Below, in pieces: positions 1 through 8,700 of a stretch of DNA of 15,016 bases. Location: positions 1 to 15,016 of the forward strand of contig DUUU01000267.1 in NCBI GenBank assembly GCA_012841485.1. The letters are read 5' to 3'. The position numbers and the translations under genes are program-made. How positions within the stretch are numbered: the stretch's first letter is position 1; the number at the start of each line of letters is the position of its first letter. The notes beneath the pieces are model-generated. The model was given only the letters and a program-made list of their open reading frames with translations. It searched no databases and was not told the DNA's origin. Origin of the DNA: Armatimonadota bacterium. GTDB taxonomy: Bacteria; Armatimonadota; JAAZEB01.

Positions 1-541
1 CACCAATCCACAGGTGCCCAGGGCGCAAGCCCCAGCGTGCCGGAAGCTCCTCGGCCCACGCCTTCTCCTCGGGCGTCAGGTAGAAGCGCGGCAGGTGGCC
101 GTCCCTCTTGCCGCCCGCCAGGCAGGCAAGCTCCAGATAATCCTCCGCCCAATGCCGTTCCCGCTGCTCCTCCATCCGCCCGGTCAGGAAGATGCGGGTC
201 TCCGGACGGTTGAAACCCCACCGCTGGCGACATCCGAGCGCCATTCCCCAGGCGGCTCGCTCCACGTTGCGCGAGGAGAGCGAGAGCGAGAGGTCGAAGC
301 GGCGGAAGAACCGGCGCAGGAGCTGCCACCGCTCGGAGAGGGTGCGCGGGAACTCCACGAGATGGTCCACATCCGGGTTGGCGACGAGTACGTCCTTCGC
401 CCGGCGGCCGACGACCACCGTCACCTCGGCTTCTGGATACCCCTTCCGCAGCGCCGCGAGCGCCGGCGTGGTAAAGAGGACATCACCGATGAAATTCATA
501 TTGAAGACGATGATGCGTGGTGTCGCCCGTGTGCCCGACAT
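1..541 (-). CDS. Glycosyltransferase family 9 (heptosyltransferase-type), partial
   Basis: GT9 enzymes transfer ADP-activated heptose (or a related sugar) to the inner core of lipopolysaccharide on the cytoplasmic face of the inner membrane. Reading the minus strand from the ATG at 541 gives 180 residues without a stop before the window edge. Residues 10-30 form the typical first strand and loop (RIIVFNMNFIGDVLFTTPAL), followed by a second strand (TVVVGR, about 41-46) and the 'NPDVDHLVEF' segment common in heptosyltransferases. An in-frame TAA lies two codons upstream and an AGGA sits 7 nt before the ATG, so the start is firm. The C-terminal, nucleotide-sugar-binding half is missing because the window ends, not because the gene is broken. 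The acceptor and donor cannot be told from this half. The family call is confident and the exact substrate is not. Confidence 0.88.
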   Translation of the reverse strand, partial: MSGTRATPRIIVFNMNFIGDVLFTTPALAALRKGYPEAEVTVVVGRRAKDVLVANPDVDHLVEFPRTLSERWQLLRRFFRRFDLSLSLSSRNVERAAWGMALGCRQRWGFNRPETRIFLTGRMEEQRERHWAEDYLELACLAGGKRDGHLPRFYLTPEEKAWAEELPARWGLRPGHLWIG

Positions 542-788
542 CCCTTATTCCTGTTCTCCGGTTGCCCGATGGAGGCGCCGCCGCCAGCGTGAGCCTATCC
601 CGCGCGCCGGCGGGCTGCTCCTCGCAGCCAATTCCATCGCCTCTTCCATGTGGACAACCTCATCTATCCAGAAGTTTCTCGGATAGGCGTTCAGGGAAGG
701 GGAGTGAGGGGCCAGCACAGGCCTCCGGTCGAGCAGGACAGGGTCAGATTCTGCTCGTGGCGGCGCATCTCCTTCCCGAAGTGTGGTC
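542..788. other. Intergenic gap, no gene recognised
   Basis: This stretch lies between two minus-strand genes and forms the leader of the GT9 gene and the 3' flank of the methyltransferase gene. I see no convincing coding frame, no strong -35/-10 pair and no hairpin followed by a T-run. The only clear signal is the AGGA Shine-Dalgarno element just upstream of the GT9 start on the minus strand. The GT9 promoter probably lies here but I cannot place it. Confidence 0.5.
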
Positions 789-2300
789 TCAGCCCCCGTT
801 GAAGGGGAGCGTCAGTTGCGCCTCTCGCCGCGGGCCGCGCATGCGCGGTGCCACCCGGTGGTTGCTGGCCTCAGGTGGGTCGGCATTCCCCTCGCCGAGG
901 TGCCACACCCCCTCCTCGTACGGCCGCCCCTCGGTGATGCTGTAGCCGAAGCGGGTGGCCAGCACCGTATAGAGATCGCACGCCAGCGGCCGGCGCGCGA
1001 GCGCCGGATAGAGCGCCTGGAAGAGCTGATCGTAGGTCATCGCACCCCGCTCCTCCAGAAGAGCGCGGATCATCGCGGCGATCTCCTGCTCGGTGACGGG
1101 AGTAGCCTCGGCCGGCGTGGCGCGCGCGCCCGGCGAGCCGTGCTTGCGCAGGGTGAGGAGGTAGTTTCCCTTGAGGGTGGTCTCGTGCTGCCGCTGCACG
1201 AAAGAGAGCTGGTCCTGCTGCAGGGGGGTGACGCCGAGCCACTCCAGGCCGGTCGCCTCGATCGCCTCGCGCCACTCGTTGAGCACGCTCGCATAGCGCG
1301 TGGCGAAGTTGAGCGTGAGCACCTTTCCTGGTCGCAACACGCGCGCAAGCTCCGCGAGCGCCTGGGTCATATCCCTCCGGAAACGCTGTTGCCAGGGGAA
1401 GATCTCCTGATCGAAAGGGAGTTCGAAGCCCATCCACGAGCACCACAGGACGCTGAGATCGAAGTACTTGATCGCCCACGGCGGGTCGATGAAGACGTAA
1501 TCGACGCTCTCTTCAGGGAGGAAAGAGAGATCGGTGGCCGAGCCGATACGAAGCCTGCAAGCGGCGTTTGGTTCGGGCGGGTCTCCCATGGAGAGGCTCA
1601 CGGGGCCCAGAAGCGCGTTCGTCTCCTCCTTCATGCGCACCACTGCCCACAATTTGTTCTCGAAGGAGCGCCACACGTTGTTCTCGCGATAGGTGCGCGG
1701 GATGCGATAGGCGTTGACCCACCATCCGGTGCCGTTCTTCTTGGTACGGATCATCTTGGTGAACTGCGCGACTGCCGCGGTGAAGGAGAAGCGGAGGAGA
1801 TCGCGCGTGACCGGGTCGCAGGGGATCGTCTGGATGCCATGCCACAGCAGCGCCGCGGCCGTCAGGTTGCGCGGGGTGAAGAGGTCGGCCACGGTCATGC
1901 CGGCATCCTTGGCCATGATGCCGAAAGCGGAGACGGGCAGCTCGGTGGTCGGGTACCAGTGCGCGGGCCGGATCCCCTCGCCGTCGCCGGCATAGAGGGC
2001 GTTGATCTCATCCGCGACCGCGGCTCGCAGGTGCTCGAACGCCTGGCGAAGCGCGTCGGTATCGGCAGGCGTGATCGTGACGCGGCAGATAAACGCCGCC
2101 ATGGGGTTGAGATCGACCCCTATCGCGCGCCGCCCCGTCGCGAGTGCCTCGACCAGGGTGGTGCCGCTGCCGCAAAACGAGTCGAGAACCGTCTCTCCCG
2201 GGGCCGTGTGTGCCTCAATCAGCGCGCGCATGGCATACCACGGGCGCCTGCCCCAGTACTTATGGGCCAGATAGCGGTGCTGGAAGTACTTCTCGCTCAT
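789..2300 (-). CDS. DNA N4/N6-type methyltransferase (DPPW), solitary
   Basis: This is an S-adenosylmethionine-dependent methyltransferase of the DNA amino-methylase type, 503 residues from the chosen start. The order is an N-terminal 'HKYWGRRP' segment (13-20), motif I (VLD-SFCGSGTT, 38-48) with the acidic ribose-binding residue in GVDLNP (63), a central variable region, and the catalytic motif IV DPPW at 272-275. Residues about 320-390 complete the Rossmann fold. A hydrophilic C-terminal segment (about 405-470) looks like a small helical or winged-helix domain. Motif I before motif IV matches the alpha/gamma order. The start is uncertain: ATG at 2300 is preceded by GAAGAG at a 7-nt spacing, whereas in-frame ATG 2324 and TTG 2336 lack a Shine-Dalgarno sequence. 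No endonuclease gene is visible nearby, so it may be an orphan epigenetic methylase or part of a system outside the window. The target base and recognition site are unknown, and an RNA substrate is not excluded. Confidence 0.85.
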   Translation of the reverse strand: MSEKYFQHRYLAHKYWGRRPWYAMRALIEAHTAPGETVLDSFCGSGTTLVEALATGRRAIGVDLNPMAAFICRVTITPADTDALRQAFEHLRAAVADEINALYAGDGEGIRPAHWYPTTELPVSAFGIMAKDAGMTVADLFTPRNLTAAALLWHGIQTIPCDPVTRDLLRFSFTAAVAQFTKMIRTKKNGTGWWVNAYRIPRTYRENNVWRSFENKLWAVVRMKEETNALLGPVSLSMGDPPEPNAACRLRIGSATDLSFLPEESVDYVFIDPPWAIKYFDLSVLWCSWMGFELPFDQEIFPWQQRFRRDMTQALAELARVLRPGKVLTLNFATRYASVLNEWREAIEATGLEWLGVTPLQQDQLSFVQRQHETTLKGNYLLTLRKHGSPGARATPAEATPVTEQEIAAMIRALLEERGAMTYDQLFQALYPALARRPLACDLYTVLATRFGYSITEGRPYEEGVWHLGEGNADPPEASNHRVAPRMRGPRREAQLTLPFNGG

Positions 2301-2827
2301 GTGATAGCTCTTCGGCCACCCCATCGGGCGAGGCAAGCGCCGCTGTCTCCCGTGGCTGGCGTTCTCCCCTTTCTCTGGTCAGCAGGCACACTCCTGCGAG
2401 AATCGTCACGCTGCCGGACATGCTCACGGATCCGCCCGGCCACAATGCGCCTGCCTCGCCGGGCGGGAGATCCCCTTCGCAGTGGCAGAACTACCGGAGG
2501 GAAGGCGCGGGCGACTGGCCGGTCTCCACCCCCCGATCCCGGCGGATGGCAACGGCTTCCAGCACCTGGCTTGTGCTCGGAAAGGAGCGCGGCGTTCCGC
2601 GGTGAACTCCCAATCAACCAGGGTGAAGAAGCCTGCGCTCCTCAGAGGGCACGGGTTGCACGCGCCGGGATCTGGGCGAGAGCGCCAGGCAGGGCCTTGC
2701 GGTGTCGTATCTGCCGGACGCTATCGCAGAGCAGTCGGAGAGCACGCGCCAGGGAGTATCAGGTTTGGCGGATCGCGCTTCGGGTGTTGCCACCTGCGGC
2801 GCAGCATTCAAGACGGTGGAGGTTCCC
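2301..2827. other. Gene-free divergent region
   Basis: About 530 bases between the divergent methyltransferase and amidotransferase genes. Promoters for both should lie here, but I find no near-consensus -35/-10 pair on either strand. Several frames are open only because the DNA is GC-rich, and none shows a recognisable domain. Small hairpins are present: GCAGG/CCTGC at 2382-2397, CGCGG/CCGCG at 2588-2601 and GGTG/CACC near 2784-2794. I looked for cobalamin, SAM and FMN riboswitch cores and did not recognise any. A strong Shine-Dalgarno sequence (GGTGGAGG) closes the region ahead of the start at 2828. Confidence 0.5.
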
Positions 2828-3853
2828 ATGTGTGTTGTGGCAGGGTACATCGGAGAGCGGCAGGCGGCGCCGCTGCTTCTGGAGATGCTGGAGCGAGAAG
2901 AGGGCCTGGGAGGCGGCTTCTACACCGGCATCGCCACGATCCATGAAGGCCGGCTCTATACCGAGAAGGTGGTTGGAGATGTCGCTGCGCTGCGCCGGCA
3001 GACCGACGCCGAGAAACTGCCGGGCACGATAGGGATCGCCCATAGCCGCACCCCGAGCGGTGGCGATCGCGAATGGGCCCACCCCTTCGTCGACTGCACG
3101 GGCCAGCTCGCCTACATTGCCAACGGTGCCCGGGGCTTCTTCTCGGAGACCACCAATCTGGCCGAGGCCGGCCGGCAGCTCGCGGCAGCGGGGCATAAGT
3201 TCCGCAGCATCTGCCAGGAGCCGGTCGGCAACTACCCTATGGTTCCCGAGGTGGGCGCCGTCCACATGAGCGACGTGATGTGCCACCTGATCGAGGATGC
3301 CTACCGGAAGAGCGGGAGCCTGGTGGCGGCCGCGGCCGAGGCGTATCAGGGCTGGCCCGGCGAGATCGTCGGGATGTGCCTCCATGTCAACGAGCCGGAT
3401 CACGTGGTGGCGATGCGCATCAATCAGCCCCTCGTTATCGGTCGCGAGGGAGGAGAGACGTATCTCGCCACGACGAGCCTGGCCTTCCCGGAGCCGGTCT
3501 CCTGGCGCATGCCGATGGCCGTGAACGCCGCCGCGACGATCTCGCGTGAGAGCGTCGAGATCCGTCACTTCACCTCACCGCGCGTGCCGGTCGCCGCGAT
3601 GCCCTCTCCGCTCGCCGTGGAGCAGAGCATCGTGAAGGCCCTGCGGGAGGAGGGTCTCCTGGGGATTGGTGCCTTGTGCCAGCGCACGCAGCCGATCTGG
3701 CCGGAGGGCGCGCTCGCGCAGGCGGCGATGCTCGTCTACGAGTCGGTCGCGGCGCTTGTCGCCGAGGGGCGCGTGCGCCTGGAAACAGATCTCGTTCCTG
3801 GCATGTTTGGCGAGGGCCAGGTGCCGCGGACGCGCGTGCGCTGGATTGCGTGA
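2828..3853 (+). CDS. Class II glutamine amidotransferase, GlmS-like domain without SIS domains
   Basis: This 341-residue protein carries the Ntn-type glutaminase fold that releases ammonia from glutamine. Cys2 follows the initiator Met directly (MCVVAGYIGE), as required for the N-terminal nucleophile. Other family landmarks are GIAHSR (Arg74), the oxyanion-hole pair Asn99-Gly100 in 'IANG', and 'SDVMCHLI' (Asp149), comparable to the SDTE-type helix of GlmS. The glutaminase part ends near residue 250. GlmS of about 600 residues would continue with two SIS isomerase domains, but here there are only about 90 residues resembling a winged-helix or small helical domain. The start was chosen for the exposed Cys and for GGTGGAGG 5 nt upstream, although the frame is open further 5'. 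It lies 57 bp before the nicotinamidase-like gene and is probably co-transcribed. No synthase partner is obvious, so the ammonia acceptor, or a stand-alone amidase role, is unknown. Confidence 0.85.
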   Translation: MCVVAGYIGERQAAPLLLEMLEREEGLGGGFYTGIATIHEGRLYTEKVVGDVAALRRQTDAEKLPGTIGIAHSRTPSGGDREWAHPFVDCTGQLAYIANGARGFFSETTNLAEAGRQLAAAGHKFRSICQEPVGNYPMVPEVGAVHMSDVMCHLIEDAYRKSGSLVAAAAEAYQGWPGEIVGMCLHVNEPDHVVAMRINQPLVIGREGGETYLATTSLAFPEPVSWRMPMAVNAAATISRESVEIRHFTSPRVPVAAMPSPLAVEQSIVKALREEGLLGIGALCQRTQPIWPEGALAQAAMLVYESVAALVAEGRVRLETDLVPGMFGEGQVPRTRVRWIA

Positions 3854-3910
3854 GGTTGTTGCCGGCGCCCGTGAAGCCGTCTGCTCTTGCCACGAGGGGA
3901 GGTTGCGACA

Positions 3911-4654
3911 ATGAAGATGGTCACCGGGGAAGAGGAGAGGGTCTCGGATCTACTGCGGACATCCGAGTCTTTTCTGCGCTACGTGGCGGAGTGGGAGGCT
4001 GACCTGGCGGTTCTGCCACTTGCTCAGGTGGTGCGCGAGGCAGGCGGGCCCGGCGGGGTGGCACTCCATGTCGTGGACCTGACCGTCGGTTTCTGCGACA
4101 CGGGCCGCCTGGCCAGCCCGCGGATCGCCGCCATTGTCTTCCCGATTGTGGATCTTCTCTGCCGCGCACATGCCGCGGGTGTGAAGCACTTCCTGCTGAT
4201 CCAGGATGCGCACCCGGAGGGCTCGCCCGAGTTTGAGGCGTTCGGCCCGCACTGCGTCGTCGGCACTCCCGAGGCGAAGACGGTGCCGGAGTTGGAGGCG
4301 CTGCCTTTCTCCAACCAATTCCTCAGGATCCCAAAACGCTCGATCAGCCCCTCCATCGGCACCGAGCTGGAGTCCTGGATGGCCGCTCATCCGGAGGTCA
4401 CCCGGCACATCGTCGTTGGCGACTGCACCGATATCTGCGTGTACCAAACCGCGATGTACCTGAAGATGCGCGCCAACGCCCTCATGCTGGAGTACGAGGT
4501 GCTCGTTCCCGAGGACTGCGTGCAAACCTACGACTTCAGCGTAGAGCGCGCGCAGGCAATTGGCGCGATACCCCATGATGGCGACCTGCTCCACCTCATC
4601 GCGCTCTACCACATGGCGCTCAACGGCGTGCGCGTCGTGCGCACCATCACGTGA
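3911..4654 (+). CDS. Nicotinamidase/isochorismatase-like cysteine hydrolase
   Basis: A 247-residue member of the cysteine hydrolase superfamily that includes nicotinamidase, which deamidates nicotinamide to nicotinate in NAD salvage. The presumed triad is Asp56 (VVDLTVGF), Lys142 (IPKRS) and Cys176 in the 'GDCTDICV' motif. The metal-binding set typical of nicotinamidases is also present: Asp99 and His101 (QDAHPEGS) and His114 (FGPHCVVGT). This set favours a nicotinamidase over an isochorismatase. The catalytic Asp usually lies near residue 10, so there is an N-terminal extension of roughly 45 residues, mostly helical in character. The start at ATG 3911 is supported by GGGGAGG with an 8-nt gap. 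It is downstream of the glutamine amidotransferase gene in the same direction. I leave the symbol blank because the extension and context make a different amide substrate possible. Confidence 0.85.
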   Translation: MKMVTGEEERVSDLLRTSESFLRYVAEWEADLAVLPLAQVVREAGGPGGVALHVVDLTVGFCDTGRLASPRIAAIVFPIVDLLCRAHAAGVKHFLLIQDAHPEGSPEFEAFGPHCVVGTPEAKTVPELEALPFSNQFLRIPKRSISPSIGTELESWMAAHPEVTRHIVVGDCTDICVYQTAMYLKMRANALMLEYEVLVPEDCVQTYDFSVERAQAIGAIPHDGDLLHLIALYHMALNGVRVVRTIT

Positions 4655-4675
4655 AGGAATAGGGCAGGGGAGAGC

Positions 4676-4719
4676 GGGCAGAGTTCGGGCTGCCGCTTTG
4701 TGGGTGGGTGGTGCCACCC
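4676..4719 (+). other. Two small hairpins before the MBL gene
   Basis: After the nicotinamidase-like stop codon there is a 5-bp stem (GGCAG 4677-4681, CTGCC 4690-4694) followed by CGCTTTG, and a second stem, GGGTG 4706-4710 with CACCC 4715-4719 around a GTGC loop. The second hairpin ends one base before an in-frame ATG at 4721 and would hide any ribosome site for it. The first could be a very weak terminator. Both are short and may be chance in GC-rich DNA. Confidence 0.25.
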
Positions 4720-4780
4720 CATGATTGAACTTCCGGAGCGGCCCAGCCGCCCGATGGATGGGACCGCGTGGGGCAAGCAG

Positions 4781-5512
4781 ATGGAAGTGGTCTTCCTGGG
4801 CACGGCGGGCTATCACCCGAACGAGACGCGGCACACGAGCTGCGTGATGATCCCCGAGATGGGGATCGTTCTCGACGCGGGCACGGGCTTCTTCCGCGTG
4901 CGCCAGCACCTGCGCGCGACCACGTTGACCATTCTCCTCTCGCACCTTCATCTGGATCATGTTGACGGGCTGACCTACCTTCTGGATGTGCTTTGGGAGA
5001 AACCGGTTGAAGCGGTCACGATCCACGGGCCCCCCGGAGTGGAGTATCTGCGCCATGGCCTTTTCGAGACACCCCTCTTTCCCCTGCCGCTGACCTATCC
5101 CGTCTCCCCGGTGCCCGAGGAAGGCATGGAGATCGCCGGCGCGCGGGTCACCGCGCGCCTCTTGCCCCACCCGGGAGGATCGCTGGCCTATCGTCTCGAC
5201 TGGCCCGACCGCTCCCTGGCCTACGTGACCGATACCACCGCCTCGCTCGACTACGCCGAGTTCGTGCGCGGCGTCGATCTCCTGATCCACGAGTGCGCCT
5301 TCCCAGATCGGATGGAGGCGCGGGCGCGAGAGACGGGCCACTCCTGGACAAGCGCCGTCTCGGAGCTTGCCCTGGCCGCCGGGGCAAAGCGCCTCATCCT
5401 GACCCACACCAACCCACTCGATCCCCGGCCTGACCCCGTGGAGCTGGATGCAGCCCGCGTCTGCTTCCCCGGCGTTGTGGTGGCTCACGATGGGATGGCT
5501 GTGGTGGTATGA
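4781..5512 (+). CDS. Metallo-beta-lactamase-fold hydrolase, RNase Z/phosphodiesterase-like
   Basis: A 243-residue MBL-fold metal hydrolase. It begins MEVVFLGTAG, the standard first strand of RNase Z-like and PQQB-like members. The metal motif HLHLDH spans residues 55-60. Downstream lie 'LLPHPGGSLAYR' (third-site His), 'YVTDTT' (bridging Asp), 'LLIHECAF' and 'LILTHTNP' (last His), in the order expected for this branch. Substrates in the group range from tRNA 3' ends to cyclic nucleotides and phosphonate or ester metabolites, and nothing here identifies one. The start at ATG 4781 fits the family N-terminus and has GGGG 8 nt upstream. In-frame ATG 4721, ATG 4754 and GTG 4700 would add residues without visible structure, and a hairpin abuts 4721. 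The gene is followed by a strong promoter, so it probably closes the first transcription unit. Confidence 0.85.
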   Translation: MEVVFLGTAGYHPNETRHTSCVMIPEMGIVLDAGTGFFRVRQHLRATTLTILLSHLHLDHVDGLTYLLDVLWEKPVEAVTIHGPPGVEYLRHGLFETPLFPLPLTYPVSPVPEEGMEIAGARVTARLLPHPGGSLAYRLDWPDRSLAYVTDTTASLDYAEFVRGVDLLIHECAFPDRMEARARETGHSWTSAVSELALAAGAKRLILTHTNPLDPRPDPVELDAARVCFPGVVVAHDGMAVVV

Positions 5513-5540
5513 GGGGGCCATTGCACCATCGAAACCGGGG

Positions 5541-5569
5541 TTGACGGCGCAGGGTAGGGCACCTATAAT
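5541..5569 (+). promoter_or_regulatory. Near-consensus sigma-70 promoter
   Basis: TTGACG at 5541-5546 (5 of 6 to consensus) and TATAAT at 5564-5569 (6 of 6) are separated by exactly 17 bp in otherwise very GC-rich DNA, which makes chance unlikely. Transcription would start near 5576 and give a leader of about 150 nt before the glycosidase ATG at 5729. The following genes, up to the DarTG pair, are all on the same strand with short gaps, so this may be the main promoter of the right-hand operon. Confidence 0.75.
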
Positions 5570-5584
5570 GGGAGGCGTGGCTTG

Positions 5585-5613
5585 CTGCCGGCGCGCGCCA
5601 AAGTGGCCGGCGG
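5585..5613 (+). promoter_or_regulatory. Leader hairpin upstream of the glycosidase gene
   Basis: Just after the predicted transcription start, CTGCCGGC (5585-5592) can pair with GCCGGCGG (5606-5613) as an 8-bp stem with one G-U pair and a 13-nt loop. A smaller GGCC/GGCC stem around TTTCG follows near 5672-5685. No T-run follows, so a terminator is not indicated. It could stabilise the 5' end or be regulatory. I do not recognise a known riboswitch class. Confidence 0.35.
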
Positions 5614-5728
5614 TCCGAGAGCGGGTTGCCTACCACCCCGGATCTCTCCAGCACGTGACACTCTTCAGGAGGCCTTTCGGGCCAGCCTGATGGGATGCGA
5701 CGCCTTCCAGGGAAGGGAAAGCGGTACC

Positions 5729-8700
5729 ATGCGAACGCTGATATCACTGTTCACTCTCCTCTTCGCGTGTTCAGCGGCAGGGGCAGTGCCCTCCATCGTC
5801 GAGCCGGTAAGCGTCGGGGTGACCGTGGTGCGTGACGATGACGGCCAGTGGCGGTCTGACCTCAGCAACGCCATGACGCACCAGATCAAGCCGGAATACC
5901 AGGCGAAGAAGGTGCTGGATCTATCCGGCGTGCCCGAGGCGCTCTGGCAGCGCGTCAAGAAGGTGCGGCTTTCCGCCTGCCTCCTGGTGCGCGACTACTC
6001 GTGGCGCGAGAACCCGCCCGCCAATGGCCTCGACGAGGCGTTTGAAATCGTCATCAACGGCAAGGTCCACCATTTCCGTACCAACTGTGGCGTGCCTGTC
6101 TATCCCGAGGGCAAGTTGCCCGTGATGGCGTGGCACGATTTCGTGGTGCCCAAGGAGGAGTTCACCCGGGGCGTCAACGAGATCGTGTTCCGCAAGGCGG
6201 CGGTCGAGAAGAAAGAATATGACGACTACCTCTACCTGGCGATCGATAACAGCGTCCGGCGTGGCAACAGCTCCGTCACCTTTGATGGACAGGTGTGGAT
6301 GGAAGAGAAGCTCACCATTCCGGGCGGCAATGGCGAGTACATGGTTCGCCTCTATCTGATCGAGAAGGAGACACAGGTCAGAGTCGATTGGGCGCCCGGC
6401 ACCAAGTCGCGCCTGGAGGATCCCGCGCGCCTGATCGGGTATGCCGGTTCTCCCGCTGGTGAGCCAACCGATAGCGGCCTGCGACTGGCCCCTGGCGAGA
6501 GCGCGCGCATCGAATGGAACCCCGCCTCGCTCGACACGCTCGAGCCGGTGAATGCGCGTATCACCGCTACGGGAGGGGTGCAGACCGCCTGGCTCGACCC
6601 CGCGGGCGAGCCGGTCGAGAAAGCCACGGGTGCTAAGGCCCTGGAGCGTGTTCTCCCGGGAGGGCGCGCGTTCCGACCCTCGGGCCTCGTGGTAACGGCC
6701 GCCGATGGGCCGGTCGTCCTTCAAAGCGTCCGTCTGGATGCTTCCGAATCGTATCACCCGAAGAAGCGCCCGATTGATATGGCCCCGAAGATCGCGGATC
6801 CGGCGGGGAAGCAGGTGAAGCGCGCGCCCTCCTGCCGGATAACGCCCGATGGCGCCGTGCTGCAGAACGCCTCGCTGCGCTGCCGCTTCGAGCGCGACAC
6901 CCACCTGCGCCTGGCCTCGATCCATAATGAGTGGACTGCCTGCGAGATGGTGAGCGATCCCGGGCAGGTGGCCCTCTTCCTGGTGGAGGTGGACGGCAAG
7001 CGGTACGCGGGCAACCGTGATTTCCGCTGCGCCTCACTCAAGCCCCACAAGGGCGGCTTCGTCGCGGAGTTGGCGCTGGAAGAGCCGGCGCTGAGGGCAA
7101 CGCTCACCGCGGGGATCGATGCCGAGGGCCTGCGCCTCGGCCTGACGCTGGCCAACGCTGGAAAGGCGCCGGTCGATTTCAAGCTCGCTTTCCCCCACCT
7201 GGCGGGGCTCACTGCTTCGGGGAATCCCGAGGAGGATTACTACTTCTTCCCCTGGGGCGGTGGCGTGATTGCCGACGTGCCGGTGATCGTCCGCAAGGGC
7301 TACGGCGACCATGAGGCGATCTATCAGGTGATGGATCTCTACAGCCCCTCCCGTGGCGCGGGCCTCTACCTGCGCGCCGACGATTCGGAGGGCTGGCATA
7401 AGGTGCTCTCGCTGCGTAAGCACCTGCCGGGCACCACCGAGATCGATGCTCAAAACCTCGGCATGAAGGTGGATCCAGAGTACATCTGGACCAACCCGCT
7501 GGACGCCGTGAAGGGCACCAGCTTCGCCTACGAGTATCTGCGGCGCACGCGCCCGGCAGGCGGTTCTTTCTCGCCGGCGCCCGCGGTTCTCGCCGCGCAC
7601 CCGGGCGATTGGCACGCTGCTATGCGCGCCTACTCGGCATGGGCCCATCGCGTCTGGAAGTTCCGCCCCTATCCCTCGCGCCTCAAGAGCGTGCGGAACA
7701 TGATCGCCGCGGGCTGGGGCCAGGGCTACCTCTTCAGGGATGGAAAGTACCGCACGGATATCATCAAGGAAGACACCGACTGCATCGAGCTGATGTCGTG
7801 GTGGGATTGGTCGCCGCTTGGGCCGTGGGGCACCCCAATCGACCAGATCGCCGAGAAGTATGGCGAGGCGAAACTGAAGTATTGGCAGTCCTACCTCGTC
7901 AAGGACCCCGTCACCGGGCAGATGATGTGGAACAACCAGCCGGGCGACTATGACGGCTACAACGAGCGGTTTGGTGGCCTGCCCGCCTTCCGCGAGGCGG
8001 TGGAGACTTACCGGAAGATGGGCGCGCTTGTCACGCTCTACACCGATCCGATCCGCTGCGATTACAACTCGAAGGCAGGCAAGGAGTTTGGCGAGCGTTG
8101 GGGCGTGGTGAAGCCGGATGGCAAGCACGTGGATAGCTACGACGTCTGGAACATCTGTCACGACGTGGCGGAGTACCGCGAGTGGGTGGCCAAGACGATG
8201 GGCCGCGTGATGCGGGAGACCGGCGCCGATGGGATTCGCCTCGACGAGTATGGGCACCGCGGCTGGGCCTGCTATAGCAAGCTGCACGAGCACACCTACG
8301 CCGAGCCAGGCATCACCCAGTGGCAGAAGGCGATTGCCGAAACCTGCCGCGTGGTGCGTCAGGCGATGGACGAAGTGAAGCCAGATTCCGTGCTCACCAC
8401 CGAGCATCCGGGCTACGACTACGAGCTCCAGTTCCTCGAGGGGTGCATCACCTATGACCTGACGGTGATGGCGACGCCGTTGCGCCCTCTGGAGTGCAAC
8501 CTGCAGCGCTTCTACTTCCCGGAGTGCAAGGCGTACGAGCTGGACCACCGCCGCGCCGACCTCAAGAGCCGGAAGAAGCTGTGGAACGCCGTCGAGTCGT
8601 TCGGCCGCTACTATCCGCCCGCGATGTACGCCCTCCTGAACGAGAACGAGGATGTCTACCAGGGCCGGGAGTGCGAGCCGCTGGTGCCTACGCTGGCGCA

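Noticed and set aside
2580..2760. Cobalamin- or SAM-type riboswitch in the leader of the amidotransferase gene
   Set aside because: The GGAAAGGAGC and GGGCACGGG stretches looked suggestive, but the conserved core order of these classes is not present.
783..3032. Very long open plus-strand frame running antisense to the methyltransferase and into the amidotransferase gene
   Set aside because: It has no recognisable domain and is rich in Arg/Gly/Ala. Open antisense frames are expected in GC-rich DNA. The opposite-strand methyltransferase has intact motifs.
3950..5521. Long minus-strand open frame across the nicotinamidase-like and MBL genes
   Set aside because: It crosses two genes with clear catalytic motifs on the plus strand and has no domain of its own.
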